Shown: positions 19,958 to 30,014 of the stretch, one piece after another | Layout of the letters: each line of letters begins with the position of its first letter | How positions within the stretch are numbered: position 1 is the stretch's first letter | From: Aliivibrio sifiae | Lineage (GTDB): Bacteria; Pseudomonadota; Gammaproteobacteria; Enterobacterales; Vibrionaceae | Length of the DNA stretch: 64,000 bases | Assembly: GCF_002954715.1 (NCBI RefSeq) | Contig: NZ_MSCP01000001.1 | Span: 2,363,544 to 2,427,543, forward strand | Direction of reading: 5' to 3' | Notes under the pieces: generated by a model | Seen by the model: only the letters and a program-made list of their open reading frames with translations | Databases searched by the model: none | What the model was told of the DNA's origin: nothing | Made by a program: the position numbers and the translations under genes

Positions 19958-21046
19958 TTATGCCTTACATTGCTCAATTACTTCAGCAAGTACATCTTCA
20001 GACACACCAGTGACAACTTCCGAACTTCCAATTGATGTTGGTAGAACTAAGCGTAACTTACCTGACAATACTTTCTTGTCACGCATCATGTGCTTCATAA
20101 ATGCATCTACTGTCATTTCTTTTGGTGCTTTCAGAGGTAATTTCGCTTTTTCCAATAGGGCACAAATACGCTCTACATCATCTTGCGAAATTAAACCTTC
20201 TTTCTGAGCCGTAACCGCAGCCATTACTGTACCAGCAGAAACAGCCTCACCGTGAAGCCAATTACCGTAACCCATTTCAGCTTCAATCGCATGACCAAAA
20301 GTATGACCTAGGTTCAAGAGTGCACGCATTCCTGATTCTTTTTCATCTTTCGCAACGACATCAGCCTTAATTTGACAGCAACGTGAAATGGCATACACCA
20401 ATGCATCATGATCGAGTGCATATAGCTTATCCATGTTTTCATCAAGCCAATCAAAAAAGTCACGGTCAATAATAATTCCGTATTTAATCACCTCTGCCAT
20501 ACCCGCTGCGAATTCACGCTCAGGTAATGTTTTTAGGCAATTAATATCAATAATAACAGCTTTTGGTTGATAAAAAGCCCCTACCATATTCTTACCAAGA
20601 GGATGATTAATTGCGGTTTTTCCACCAACAGATGAATCGACTTGAGAAAGAAGTGTGGTCGGTATTTGAATAAAATCAACACCACGTTGATAACACGCAG
20701 AAGCAAACCCTACGACATCACCAACAACTCCACCACCCAAAGCAACAATGACCACATCGCGACTGTGATTTTCTTCAAGCAGGAAAGTAAGAATATTATT
20801 GAAGGTATCTAAATTTTTATATTGCTCACCATCGTCTAATTCCAGCAGTGATACTTGGCATTCAAACGTATGTAAAGTGTCGATAACTTGCTGAGCATAT
20901 AACGGAGCAACCGTTACATTACTAATAACGACAACACGTTTTTTGGCAGGTATTACAGATGAAAAATGCGCCGGGTTGCAAAACAACTCGGCGCCGATAG
21001 AGATGGGATAGCTACGTTCTGCTAAATCTACATGAATCGTTTCCAT
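19958..21046 (-). CDS. aroB: 3-dehydroquinate synthase
   Basis: Second step of the shikimate pathway, converting DAHP to 3-dehydroquinate with NAD+ and a divalent metal. The protein is 362 residues, identical in length to E. coli AroB. The NAD motif is [19 protein letters not shown], the active-site stretch is [20 protein letters not shown], and metal-binding residues are in GHTFGHAIE and HGEAVSAG. It lies 38 bases after aroK, the step-5 kinase, so the two shikimate enzymes are coexpressed. Confidence 0.98.
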   Translation of the reverse strand: METIHVDLAERSYPISIGAELFCNPAHFSSVIPAKKRVVVISNVTVAPLYAQQVIDTLHTFECQVSLLELDDGEQYKNLDTFNNILTFLLEENHSRDVVIVALGGGVVGDVVGFASACYQRGVDFIQIPTTLLSQVDSSVGGKTAINHPLGKNMVGAFYQPKAVIIDINCLKTLPEREFAAGMAEVIKYGIIIDRDFFDWLDENMDKLYALDHDALVYAISRCCQIKADVVAKDEKESGMRALLNLGHTFGHAIEAEMGYGNWLHGEAVSAGTVMAAVTAQKEGLISQDDVERICALLEKAKLPLKAPKEMTVDAFMKHMMRDKKVLSGKLRLVLPTSIGSSEVVTGVSEDVLAEVIEQCKA

Positions 21047-21084
21047 GATTCGTTCCCAGTATCTGTCTTATTAAATAACTTGAA

Positions 21085-21603
21085 TTAACGCTCTTCAAGC
21101 ATTTGGATGATTTGATTTGCAACTACTTTTGCACTTTGATCATCAGTACGAACAACGTAATCAGACACTTCTTCATAAAGTGCATTACGCTCTTTCGCTA
21201 GTGCTTCTAGCACTTCTCGAGGTTCATCAGTTTGAAGCAACGGGCGTTTTTTATCGCGTTGTGTGCGAGCTAATTGCTTCTCAATTGTAGTTTCAAGATA
21301 TACAACGACACCACGAGCAGATAAACGATTACGACTCTCTTTACTAATTACAGAGCCACCACCCGTCGCAAGTACAATGCCTTGCTCTTGAGTTAAATCG
21401 TTAATTACACCTTCTTCACGTATGCGGAAACCTTCCTCACCTTCAACGTCGAATACCCAAGCGATATCAGCGCCTGTGCGTTCTTCAATTACCGTATCAG
21501 AATCAAGAAACTCCATGTGAAGTTGCTGTGCTAAGTGTCTACCAATTGTACTTTTGCCGGCGCCCATTGGGCCAACAAGGAAAATATTTCGTTTTTCAGC
21601 CAT
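21085..21603 (-). CDS. aroK: shikimate kinase I
   Basis: Phosphorylates shikimate at the 3-position. The protein is 172 residues (E. coli AroK 173). The P-loop is [17 protein letters not shown] at residues 9-25. The shikimate-binding residues Asp and Arg lie in [13 protein letters not shown] and RIREEGV, with GGGSV following and the lid region in [11 protein letters not shown]. It is preceded by 224 bases after pilM-Q and is likely to have its own promoter, as in E. coli. Confidence 0.97.
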   Translation of the reverse strand: MAEKRNIFLVGPMGAGKSTIGRHLAQQLHMEFLDSDTVIEERTGADIAWVFDVEGEEGFRIREEGVINDLTQEQGIVLATGGGSVISKESRNRLSARGVVVYLETTIEKQLARTQRDKKRPLLQTDEPREVLEALAKERNALYEEVSDYVVRTDDQSAKVVANQIIQMLEER

Positions 21604-21827
21604 TTTTTAGAAATTATGCAAAGTTCATTAACGACATTGCCAACAGTAGTCTCTTCAATAGACATTCTCCTGTGGCACCATATTCCTCACAGATATTTCG
21701 TGATCAGACCAAAAATTATCTCAGTTAATAGCTAGTGATTGCAATAGCTAGATGAAAAGTTCAGCATAATTATTTTTTTCAAGTACTATTTTCAACATAT
21801 TTTTACCGCTTAGGTAACGCTATCTCA

Positions 21828-23561
21828 TTACTGTATAACAACTTTTGGGGTAACGAAGATTAATAATTCTTTTTTACCTATATTTTCTGAGCTGCGACGA
21901 AATAACACGCCAAGTAGGGGTAAGTCGCCTAATAGCGGTACTTTTTCTACACTATTTGATAGTGAATGTTGATAAATACCACCAAGAACGACAGTTTCAC
22001 CATTATCAACTAATACTTGTGTACCAATACGTTGGGTATCAATCGCTACCGCTTCTCCAGTGCCCGTTTTAACCACTTGTCCAGGCCTATCTTGTGTTAC
22101 CGTCAAATCGAGAACTAAACGATTATCAGGCGTTATTTGTGGCGTAACCATCAAGCTTAATACTGCTTTCTTAAATGAAACAGACGTTGCCCCACTAGAA
22201 GAGGCTTCTAGATAAGGAATTTCAGTCCCTTGCTCTATATAGGCAGGTTTCTTATTAGTTGTAATTAAACGAGGACTTGAAATGATTTCAGCTTTAGATT
22301 CAGCTTGTAATGCGGAAAGCTCTAAATCTAATAATAAATTTGATCCTAATTTTGCAACCTGAAAAGCAATGCTAGAAGCTGCAGGGTTTGCTAATCCTAA
22401 GTTTACATTTAAAAAATCATCCACGGGAAGGCCACCACCGCTAGTACCAGAACCACCATCATACAAACCGACGGCAGCTAAATTACTCTCAATTGAGCCG
22501 CCAACAGTAGTACTGCCATTAGTATTGGTAATCCCCCAACGAACTCCTAATTCATCAAGGTTACCTTCATTAACCGTCACTATTCTAGCTTCAATTTGAA
22601 CTTGTTTAATAGGAACGTCAAGCGTATCAATAATATCTTTAATGACGATTATATTTTCAGGAAGATCACGCAGCAGCAATGAGTTTGTTCGTTCATCTAC
22701 CGTAATGCTACCTCGGCTTGAGAGCATGGTAATCTCGCCTTCACCAACGAGTAATTCAGCAATATCAGATGCTTTTGCATACTTAATAGAAAGGATTTCA
22801 GAAGAAAGCGCGGCCAGCTCTGATGCCATTTGAGCTTGTTCTAAAACTTGTTGTTCTTGTGCATCAAGTTCTGATTTAGGCGCAATCAATACTACATTGC
22901 CTTCCACTCTCTTATCTAACCCTTTTACTTGTAAGATAATATCTAAGACTTGCTGCCAAGGAACGCCATCTAAACGCAATGTCAGATTACCCTTCACGGT
23001 ATCAGCAACAACTAAGTTAAAGTCATTATAATCAGCGATCAGCTGCAATACGTGTCGAACAGGGATATCTTGGAAGTTAATAGAGATCGGTTTACTATCG
23101 TCATTTTCATTACTAATTTGAGTGTTTTTATCTCGTTCCGGTGGTGATGAAATAACCACTTGCAGTGAGCGATCTTTTAAAAAGTAATCGTATTGATAAT
23201 CACCCTTGATGTCGACGGAGAGAACCGTACTATTTGGCTCTCTAAACGTTTCAATTCTAGAGACTAATGTTGCAAAATCCTCAACATCTAAAATAACTAA
23301 TTTATCATCGCTGACTTTTGTATCATGCAATTCAATAATTAATTTATCAGCCTCTTTTTTTAAATCAACCGTAGCAGCAGCAGAAGCAAGATCAACCGTG
23401 ATCACTCCTTCCTTTTTCTGACTTAATTGAAAGTTAACATTCATCAGTTGATTTGAAGTTACTTCTTCAGCAGAGACTGTTAAATGAGTAAAAGAGAGCA
23501 CAATAAGCGCACATAGTCGAAGACCAAACTGCTTGATGATTTTCTTGCGTCCTAGCAACAT
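21828..23561 (-). CDS. pilQ: type IV pilus secretin PilQ
   Basis: Outer-membrane secretin through which type IV pili extend and, in vibrios, DNA is drawn in during competence. The protein is 577 residues with a signal peptide (LCALIVLSFTHLTVSAEE). An AMIN-like N-terminal part is followed by the secretin STN domain (ISINFQDIPVRHVLQLIADY), an N1/NolW repeat (LSIKYAKASDIAELLVGEGE), and the secretin core ending VPLLGDLPLLGVLFRR...ELLIFVTPKVV. A Gly/Ser-rich insert in mid-chain (GGSGTSGGG) is unremarkable. Last gene of pilMNOPQ. Confidence 0.95.
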   Translation of the reverse strand: MLLGRKKIIKQFGLRLCALIVLSFTHLTVSAEEVTSNQLMNVNFQLSQKKEGVITVDLASAAATVDLKKEADKLIIELHDTKVSDDKLVILDVEDFATLVSRIETFREPNSTVLSVDIKGDYQYDYFLKDRSLQVVISSPPERDKNTQISNENDDSKPISINFQDIPVRHVLQLIADYNDFNLVVADTVKGNLTLRLDGVPWQQVLDIILQVKGLDKRVEGNVVLIAPKSELDAQEQQVLEQAQMASELAALSSEILSIKYAKASDIAELLVGEGEITMLSSRGSITVDERTNSLLLRDLPENIIVIKDIIDTLDVPIKQVQIEARIVTVNEGNLDELGVRWGITNTNGSTTVGGSIESNLAAVGLYDGGSGTSGGGLPVDDFLNVNLGLANPAASSIAFQVAKLGSNLLLDLELSALQAESKAEIISSPRLITTNKKPAYIEQGTEIPYLEASSSGATSVSFKKAVLSLMVTPQITPDNRLVLDLTVTQDRPGQVVKTGTGEAVAIDTQRIGTQVLVDNGETVVLGGIYQHSLSNSVEKVPLLGDLPLLGVLFRRSSENIGKKELLIFVTPKVVIQ

Positions 23562-23586
23562 GAGATTTTCCCAATCCTTTTTAAAA

Positions 23587-24105
23587 TTAATGTTTCAACG
23601 CCAATTTCACGTATCTTTTTTGCCAGCAACCCATACCATCAGGTAAGGTCTCTTTTAATGTGATTTGCCTTGATTTAATATCAATAACCTGCCCATTGTT
23701 ACTTCCCATATATTGTCCTTTACGCACTTTTACAACGCTTCCTTTTGGCGTTTGTACTAATGCAGTAATGTCTGAATCGGCGCCCATGACACCTTTTAAT
23801 CGTAATCGTTTAAGTGAATAGCGCTCTAACGCTCCTGTCTTCTTCCTATATTTTGGCTGCCAGCACGTTTTTTTCTTTACTGGTTGAGTCGCTATTTCTG
23901 GTTGTTTAGGTAAAACAAAAGGAGAGCGCCCATCCACTTGGGAATACGCTTCAACTTCAAAAGGAAGAACACGAGAGAGTTTATCTACATCGCTTTGCCC
24001 CTGTTGTTTTGCTTCAACATAGAAAGCATCTAGCGGGTCTTTATTTGCCTTACACCCAACCATCACCAAGGCACCAACAACCAATATTAAAAATCGACTA
24101 TTCAT
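23587..24105 (-). CDS. pilP: type IV pilus assembly lipoprotein PilP
   Basis: Inner-membrane lipoprotein that links PilNO to the PilQ secretin. From MNSRFLILVVGALVMVGC it is 172 residues, with a clear lipobox ending in Cys18. The C-terminal half (SLKRLRLKGVMGADSDITALVQTP...VRKGQYMGSNNGQV) is the PilP beta domain. The frame is open 36 bases further up, but the lipoprotein signal and a GGGGGAA site place the start at 24105. This start overlaps the end of pilO by eight bases. Confidence 0.92.
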   Translation of the reverse strand: MNSRFLILVVGALVMVGCKANKDPLDAFYVEAKQQGQSDVDKLSRVLPFEVEAYSQVDGRSPFVLPKQPEIATQPVKKKTCWQPKYRKKTGALERYSLKRLRLKGVMGADSDITALVQTPKGSVVKVRKGQYMGSNNGQVIDIKSRQITLKETLPDGMGCWQKRYVKLALKH

Positions 24106-24679
24106 GCTTCCCCCTAAACTGGTAGGTATAAGCCATGACACGAAAGTGTAAGGTACTACTCTCCCTACTCACTCGTTGAATATCTATATTTTCCAAGCTA
24201 ACGATACGAGGCAAATCAGCAATCGCTTCTGAAAACGAACCGATATCATGGTATTGACCTGTTAACTCAATATTTAATGGCAATTTATAAAGAAATTCCT
24301 GATTCTGCTTTTCGCCCCAATCAATCCGAGTGAAGGTTAATTTATTTTGAATACCAACCTGATTAATACCAGAAAGCATACTTGCTAATTCTTTTTGTGC
24401 TGGTAATTGTTGAGCCAAAAACTCATAACGTAAATTGAGTTCATTCAACTGATTTTCCATTTCTGGCATCGCCGCGACTTGGTTGTATTTATACTTCACT
24501 GTCGTTTTTAGGCTAATTTCATCTCTCTTTAACTGCTCTGTACCTTCCATTATTGGTTGCAACCAAAACCAATATCCAGCCGCTTGTACGAAAACACAAA
24601 GCAATAAAATCATTAATAGTTGTGGTATCAATGGCCATTCTGTTATTTCATCAAGATCTAACTCTCTCCAATCCGTCAT
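24098..24679 (-). CDS. pilO: type IV pilus assembly protein PilO
   Basis: Inner-membrane alignment-complex protein pairing with PilN. The protein is 193 residues: a short cytoplasmic N-terminus, one membrane span at about residues 20-40 (LLMILLLCVFVQAAGYWFWL), a coiled-coil stretch, then a ferredoxin-like periplasmic domain. It overlaps pilN by four bases (ATGA), indicating translational coupling. Confidence 0.92.
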   Translation of the reverse strand: MTDWRELDLDEITEWPLIPQLLMILLLCVFVQAAGYWFWLQPIMEGTEQLKRDEISLKTTVKYKYNQVAAMPEMENQLNELNLRYEFLAQQLPAQKELASMLSGINQVGIQNKLTFTRIDWGEKQNQEFLYKLPLNIELTGQYHDIGSFSEAIADLPRIVSLENIDIQRVSRESSTLHFRVMAYTYQFRGKHE

Positions 24680-25242
24680 GATTTCTTCTCCTTCTCCAAA
24701 GAAAGAAGTCTAAATGACACATCGAAACTACTAACGTCATGACCAAAGATCTTTTGCCCAGAAACTATAGAATGCATCTCTACAGATGAAATGAGTGGTG
24801 AGTTTTCTAATTTATCTAGCATGGTGGCAAGACGAGCATTGCTATCACTAAAGCCTTTAATCTCAACTTGTTTTTTATGCATGCGCACTTTATTTAAATA
24901 AATACCTTCCATAATCATGTCTGGTAATACATTTAATAATTGCGTCGTGGTATTTCGATTCTGTTGCAGCTCTTCAACAACATCCAGACGAGTTAAAATA
25001 GAATCATGTTGCTTACCTATTTCGTTTAACTCTTTTAATTCATTATTTAACCATCCAATATGGCTTTCTAAAGAACGATTTCTCTGCACTTGTACTGAAC
25101 TTTGTTGCTCTAAATATTGTGCGATTCCCCATTGAACAGTCACGGAGAAAACAACACCAAAACAAAGCATTAATATAAATCGACGTTGGTATTTTGCTCT
25201 TTCTTGCTCTCTCCAAGGTAATAAATTTATTTGGTAAGCCAT
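24676..25242 (-). CDS. pilN: type IV pilus assembly protein PilN
   Basis: Bitopic inner-membrane protein. Its conserved N-terminal peptide INLLPWREQER (residues 5-15) binds PilM in the cytoplasm. One membrane span follows at about residues 22-42, then a coiled coil and a periplasmic domain. The protein is 188 residues. It overlaps pilM by 16 bases and pilO by four, so the three are tightly coupled. Confidence 0.94.
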   Translation of the reverse strand: MAYQINLLPWREQERAKYQRRFILMLCFGVVFSVTVQWGIAQYLEQQSSVQVQRNRSLESHIGWLNNELKELNEIGKQHDSILTRLDVVEELQQNRNTTTQLLNVLPDMIMEGIYLNKVRMHKKQVEIKGFSDSNARLATMLDKLENSPLISSVEMHSIVSGQKIFGHDVSSFDVSFRLLSLEKEKKS

Positions 25243-26225
25243 TCAACACCTCTTAAAGCTAGACCTAAAGCAGATGCATATTGATTCGCTTGCGCACTAA
25301 CAGGCATTACTGCTTGGTTTGATGTTTTAAATAAAGAGGCAAGATTCAGATCCAAAACTGGTAATGACAATTCATAACTTAATGAATCAGATAATCCCGG
25401 TAGAAGTGAACCTCCCCCTGTAATCCAAATACCTTCAATCTTGTGATTATGAATTGAAGAATATAGCGTTACTTGACGACGAATATGATCTGATAATTGA
25501 GCGATAAATTGAGAATCTGATCCAAAATCAATGACTAATGATGGCTCATTTTTTCTTTCTTGATTCTGCTGTAACGCCCCAAAGACAATATGCTTTGTAT
25601 ATGAATTTTGATTTGGCGATGTCACGCAAAAGATAGTTTGTTGATGACCGATATCAATCAACATCCAATTTTTTTTATCTGGGAATGTTGTTGTACTTCT
25701 TTGCCACAAAATAGATAAAGCGTGAGAATGAACATCTGCTAATACAGGGGACAACCCAGCCGATTTAAAACACTCCTGTCGTGATTGAACAAGCTCTTTA
25801 CGTGCAGCAAACACTTGATAGGTTGTCGTTTTTAAACTACTCACCCCTCGCTGTTGAACGGCAACAAAATCAATATTTAACTCATCAACCAAAAACGAGG
25901 ATTGCTGCTCAAAAGTATGAGAAATGGAAAACTCAGTTTCCTTTGCATCCAAACCACTATCAACTTGAATAACTTTACTAATGATACTGCTATCTGGAAT
26001 AGAAAAGGCCACACGCTTTTGACTAAATTTTAGCTTTTTCTTTAAACGAGATAAGTACGGCTTTATTTTTTCAAGATGTAATGTATTGGCATCTAAAAAA
26101 ACAGCATCTGATAATAAGATCTCAATACAGTCAACTAATTCTAATTGACCTTTTTTTAACCTTACAGATACCGCTTTAATGCTATGATGCCCTATATCTA
26201 AACCCGTGACGGTGGGATAAATCAT
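25227..26225 (-). CDS. pilM: type IV pilus assembly ATPase-like protein PilM
   Basis: Actin/FtsA-fold cytoplasmic protein that recruits PilN to the pilus base. The protein is 332 residues. Nucleotide-binding segments are TVTGLDIGHHSIKAVSV at the N-terminus, WMLIDIGHQQTIF in the middle and IWITGGGSLLPGLSDSL near the end. It opens the leftward pilMNOPQ operon and is divergent from mrcA, as is usual in gammaproteobacteria. Confidence 0.94.
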   Translation of the reverse strand: MIYPTVTGLDIGHHSIKAVSVRLKKGQLELVDCIEILLSDAVFLDANTLHLEKIKPYLSRLKKKLKFSQKRVAFSIPDSSIISKVIQVDSGLDAKETEFSISHTFEQQSSFLVDELNIDFVAVQQRGVSSLKTTTYQVFAARKELVQSRQECFKSAGLSPVLADVHSHALSILWQRSTTTFPDKKNWMLIDIGHQQTIFCVTSPNQNSYTKHIVFGALQQNQERKNEPSLVIDFGSDSQFIAQLSDHIRRQVTLYSSIHNHKIEGIWITGGGSLLPGLSDSLSYELSLPVLDLNLASLFKTSNQAVMPVSAQANQYASALGLALRGVEWLTK

Positions 26226-26363
26226 CTTGATTTAACTCCAAGTAATAAATAAATATCTCAAAATTAAGCGTTTATTTGCGTTATTTTTTGCTGTGTTATA
26301 TTTATACTACTAAGTTATGGGTTAGAAACGACAATATAGATTAAAGTAAACGGGAAATATCAG

Positions 26364-28862
26364 GTGAAGTTCATAAAGGCACTGCTCATAGTTACATTTG
26401 TTTGCATTATTCTTGGGGTCACAACAATTTTTGGTTTTTACCAATATGTGAAACCAGAATTACCAGATGTGGCTACATTGAAAGATGTTCAACTACAAAC
26501 GCCAATGCAGGTATATAGCCGCGATGGAAAACTAATCGCTCAATTCGGTGAGAAACGTCGTATTCCTTTAAAATTGGAAGAGATGCCACCTCATTTACTT
26601 GAAGCGATCATTGCGACCGAAGACAGTCGTTTTTATAGCCACTACGGATTTGATCCTATCGGCATCACTCGTGCTGCTTTTGCAGTCTTAGCATCAGGCT
26701 CTGCAAAGCAAGGGGCAAGTACCATTACTCAACAACTTGCACGTAACTTCTTCTTATCTAATGAGAAGAAAATCATGCGTAAGATTAAAGAAATCTTTAT
26801 TGCCGTTCATATCGAGCAATTGCTAACTAAACAAGAAATTCTGGAGCTTTATCTAAATAAAATATATTTAGGTTATCGTTCTTATGGTGTCGGTGCTGCT
26901 GCACATGTTTACTTTGGTAAAGAGGTTAGCCAATTAACCCTTGGTGAAGTTGCGATTATTGCTGGCTTACCAAAAGCGCCTTCAACCATGAACCCTATCT
27001 ACTCTGTTGACCGTGCCACCACTCGTCGAAACGTTGTGCTAGCACGTATGCTTGATGAAGGTTACATCACAAAACAAGAGTTTGATGACGCAAGAGCTGA
27101 AAAGGTTATATCTCAATATCATGGTGCTGAAATTGAACTTCAAGCACCTTATATTGCTGAAATAGCTCGTGCATGGATGGTAAATAAATACGGCGAAGAA
27201 GCCGCTTATACTTCTGGTATGAATATTTACACAACTGTTGACTCAAAAATGCAAGCCGCAGCAAATAAGGCATCAATTGACAACCTGCTTGCTTATGACG
27301 AACGTCATGGCTTCCGCGGTGCAGTTAAAACCGTTTGGGAACCAAAAGCGACACCTCTTGATAAAGAAGCGATTACGAAGCACCTAAGAAACGAACCTTC
27401 TTATGGTGAATTAATGCCTGCCGTTGTCACTGAAGTTTCAGGAAAAACAGTGACCGTTGATATCAAAAACAATGGCATTGCAACTATCCCTTGGGATGGC
27501 TTGAAATGGGCTCGTCGCTTTAAAACCGATAAACGCCAAGGTCCTGCACCTCGCCGAGCATCTGATATTCTTACTGTTGGTGAACAAATTTATGTGCGCC
27601 CATTAAGCGAAGAAACAAAAGACGATATCACAACAACGACTTGGAAATTAAGCCAAGTACCAGCAGCCAATACCGCATTTGTTGCAATGGATCCAAATGA
27701 TGGTGCAATTACATCATTAGTTGGTGGCTTCAACTTTGTTCATAATAAATTTAACCGCGCGACTCAATCAGTTCGTCAAGTTGGTTCAAGCATTAAACCG
27801 TTTATTTACTCTGCGGCGTTATACCACGGTAAAACACTAGCAAGCTTAGTAAATGACGCACCGATTAATACATGGGATGCTAGTCAAGGTACAGCATGGA
27901 GACCAAAAAACTCACCACCTACTTATGTTGGTCCTGCTCGTTTACGTATTGGTCTAGCTCAATCTAAAAACGTAATGGCAGTACGAGTTTTACGTGAAGT
28001 TGGTTTAGATGAAACCATTGATTACCTTACTCGTTTTGGCTTTAAAAAAGATGACCTTCCTCACTCTGAAACCATCGCTCTTGGTGCTGGTAGTTTAACT
28101 CCAGTACAAATGGCGCAAGGATTCTCTGTATTTGCCAATAACGGTTATTACGTTGAGCCTTATTATATCGACCACATTAACGGTCCATTTGGTGATGAAG
28201 TTTACAAAGCGACACCAAAGACTATTTGTCAAAGTGATTGTTCTCACCAAAATGATGAAGACTCTCCTTACGCTAAAAAAGTAATTTCAGCACAGAATGC
28301 ATTTTTAGTGAAACAGATGATGTATAGCAATATCTGGGGGGGCGGTATATGGAGCAAAGGAACTGGTTGGAATGGTACAGGCTGGCGTGCTCAAGTATTA
28401 AAACGTCGTGATATCGGTGGTAAAACAGGAACAACCAACGACTCTGTTGATGCATGGTACAACGGCTACGGCCCTAATGTAGTAGCAACAGCTTGGGTTG
28501 GTTTTGATAACCCATCTCATCGTTTAGGTTACACCACTAAGAACGATAATATGACGAAAGAAGAAATGCCCTTTGGTGGTGAAGCGGGTGGTAAAACCGC
28601 GATCTACTCTTGGGTTAACTTTATGAAAGTAGCTTTAGCTGATGTACCAGACGAGCAATTAAAATTGCCTGCTAACATTATTAAAGTAAAAATAGACAGA
28701 GAAACGGGCCTATTAAGTAATAAGAATGATGAAACAAGTATGTGGGAATACTTTGCTGGTGGTACAGAGCCAACAGAGTATGTAAAACAAGATTTCCAAG
28801 ACACTATTTACTCATCAGGTGATGCCGATGGTGACGGTGAAGAAGACGAAAGTCTATTCTAA
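26364..28862 (+). CDS. mrcA: penicillin-binding protein 1A
   Basis: Bifunctional class A PBP that polymerises and cross-links peptidoglycan at the inner membrane. The protein is 832 residues (E. coli 850). An N-terminal membrane anchor spans about residues 5-27. The transglycosylase domain has the catalytic Glu in ATEDSRFYSHYGFD and the motif KQGASTITQQLARNF. The transpeptidase has Ser475 in GSSIKPF, SKN at AQSKNVMAV and KTG in GGKTGTTND. The start is GTG behind GGGAAATATCAG. The acidic C-terminus (DADGDGEEDES) is unlike E. coli. Confidence 0.97.
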   Translation: MKFIKALLIVTFVCIILGVTTIFGFYQYVKPELPDVATLKDVQLQTPMQVYSRDGKLIAQFGEKRRIPLKLEEMPPHLLEAIIATEDSRFYSHYGFDPIGITRAAFAVLASGSAKQGASTITQQLARNFFLSNEKKIMRKIKEIFIAVHIEQLLTKQEILELYLNKIYLGYRSYGVGAAAHVYFGKEVSQLTLGEVAIIAGLPKAPSTMNPIYSVDRATTRRNVVLARMLDEGYITKQEFDDARAEKVISQYHGAEIELQAPYIAEIARAWMVNKYGEEAAYTSGMNIYTTVDSKMQAAANKASIDNLLAYDERHGFRGAVKTVWEPKATPLDKEAITKHLRNEPSYGELMPAVVTEVSGKTVTVDIKNNGIATIPWDGLKWARRFKTDKRQGPAPRRASDILTVGEQIYVRPLSEETKDDITTTTWKLSQVPAANTAFVAMDPNDGAITSLVGGFNFVHNKFNRATQSVRQVGSSIKPFIYSAALYHGKTLASLVNDAPINTWDASQGTAWRPKNSPPTYVGPARLRIGLAQSKNVMAVRVLREVGLDETIDYLTRFGFKKDDLPHSETIALGAGSLTPVQMAQGFSVFANNGYYVEPYYIDHINGPFGDEVYKATPKTICQSDCSHQNDEDSPYAKKVISAQNAFLVKQMMYSNIWGGGIWSKGTGWNGTGWRAQVLKRRDIGGKTGTTNDSVDAWYNGYGPNVVATAWVGFDNPSHRLGYTTKNDNMTKEEMPFGGEAGGKTAIYSWVNFMKVALADVPDEQLKLPANIIKVKIDRETGLLSNKNDETSMWEYFAGGTEPTEYVKQDFQDTIYSSGDADGDGEEDESLF

Positions 28863-28883
28863 ACCAGTTATCTTATAAGTAAT

Positions 28884-28916
28884 AAAAAGGGACGCTAATT
28901 TGGCGTCCCTTTTTTA
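28884..28916. terminator. bidirectional terminator between mrcA and oxyR
   Basis: AGGGACGC/GCGTCCCT has an A-run on the left and six T residues on the right. It serves both the rightward mrcA and the leftward oxyR. Confidence 0.88.
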
Positions 28917-28938
28917 TGTTTATATTTTGATGAAAAAT

Positions 28939-29835
28939 CTAGTTAATAACATCTGCCATTTTAGTTTCAATCTCTTTTGCTAAAGCCTCATAACGCACTT
29001 TTAGTGGCGAACCTGGACGATAAGCTAAAACTATCTGACGATGTGGTACAGGTGTTTGTGCAGGCAAATAACAAACACCATCACGCTCTTTCTCTTTAGG
29101 TACTGACAAGTAAGGCATTAAGGTGATGCCCCCTCCCGCAGCAACCATGTTTCTCAACGTTTCTAAACTAGTCGCTTTAAAGTGATCATCATCTTTTGCC
29201 CCTGCTGCAAAGCAAAACCCAAGTGCTTGATCTCGCAAACAATGCCCATCACCTAACATTAAGACCGATTCACCATTAAGACGCGACATATCTATCGACT
29301 CTTCTTCTGCCCATTTATGATCTTTAGGAACAGCAAGTACCATTGGCTCATCATAGACAGGAACTTCAATAAAAGCACTTGTCTCATCAACCGATGCTAA
29401 GATCATACAATCAATCTTGCCCTCTTCTAACATTTTAACTAATTGATGAGTCTGCGCTTCATGAAGATATAAATTCAAATCGGGAAATTGCGCTTTTAAT
29501 GTCGGAACTATCCATGGCAATACATAAGGCCCTACTGTTGGTATAAAACCAAGGTGTAACGGCCCTGTCATCTCCTTTCCTTGTTGGTTTGCCAATTCAG
29601 AAAATAACTTAACTTCAATCAAAATCCGTTTAGCTTGCTCTACTAATTGTAAACCCGCTTCAGTAAATAAGACTTTACGACTTGTACGCTCCAATAAGGT
29701 TAACCCAACCTCTTCTTCTAACTTCTTGATTTGCCCACTTAAGGTCGGTTGACTAACAAAACAGGATTCTGCAGCTTTACGAAAGTGCTTATGCTCAGCA
29801 AGTGCGACCAAGTACTCAAAATCTCGGATATTCAT
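28939..29835 (-). CDS. oxyR: LysR-type hydrogen peroxide sensor OxyR
   Basis: Transcription regulator activated by disulfide formation. The protein is 298 residues. The N-terminal LysR winged helix is MNIRDFEYLVALAEHKHFRK...FVSQPTLSGQIKKLE. The two redox cysteines Cys199 and Cys208 are in place in GDGHCLRDQALGFC, the same numbering as E. coli OxyR. It is divergent from a peroxiredoxin-glutaredoxin gene, and the space between holds a four-part OxyR site, so it should control that gene and repress itself. Confidence 0.97.
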   Translation of the reverse strand: MNIRDFEYLVALAEHKHFRKAAESCFVSQPTLSGQIKKLEEEVGLTLLERTSRKVLFTEAGLQLVEQAKRILIEVKLFSELANQQGKEMTGPLHLGFIPTVGPYVLPWIVPTLKAQFPDLNLYLHEAQTHQLVKMLEEGKIDCMILASVDETSAFIEVPVYDEPMVLAVPKDHKWAEEESIDMSRLNGESVLMLGDGHCLRDQALGFCFAAGAKDDDHFKATSLETLRNMVAAGGGITLMPYLSVPKEKERDGVCYLPAQTPVPHRQIVLAYRPGSPLKVRYEALAKEIETKMADVIN

Positions 29836-29882
29836 GTATTACACTCCTGAAAGCTTTAAATCTCATTATGATAACTAGTTTG

Positions 29883-29919
29883 ATAGATTCTAACGATTGA
29901 AACGATAACACCAAACGAT
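29883..29919 (+). promoter_or_regulatory. OxyR-binding site
   Basis: Four tetrads ATAG, CGAT, ATAA and CGAT are spaced exactly 11 bases apart (starts at 29883, 29894, 29905, 29916). This matches the ATAG-N7-CTAT-N7-ATAG-N7-CTAT consensus at 13 of 16 positions. It lies 48 bases from the oxyR start and just upstream of a CATAAT -10-like element (29943-29948) for the peroxiredoxin. Confidence 0.75.
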
Positions 29920-30014
29920 TAGAACTATCAAGAGAGCTTTTGCATAATAGCTACATCAACCGGGCAGACCCCGAAAAGAAATTCAAAATTATTTAAAAAT
30001 TAAAGGACATCATT

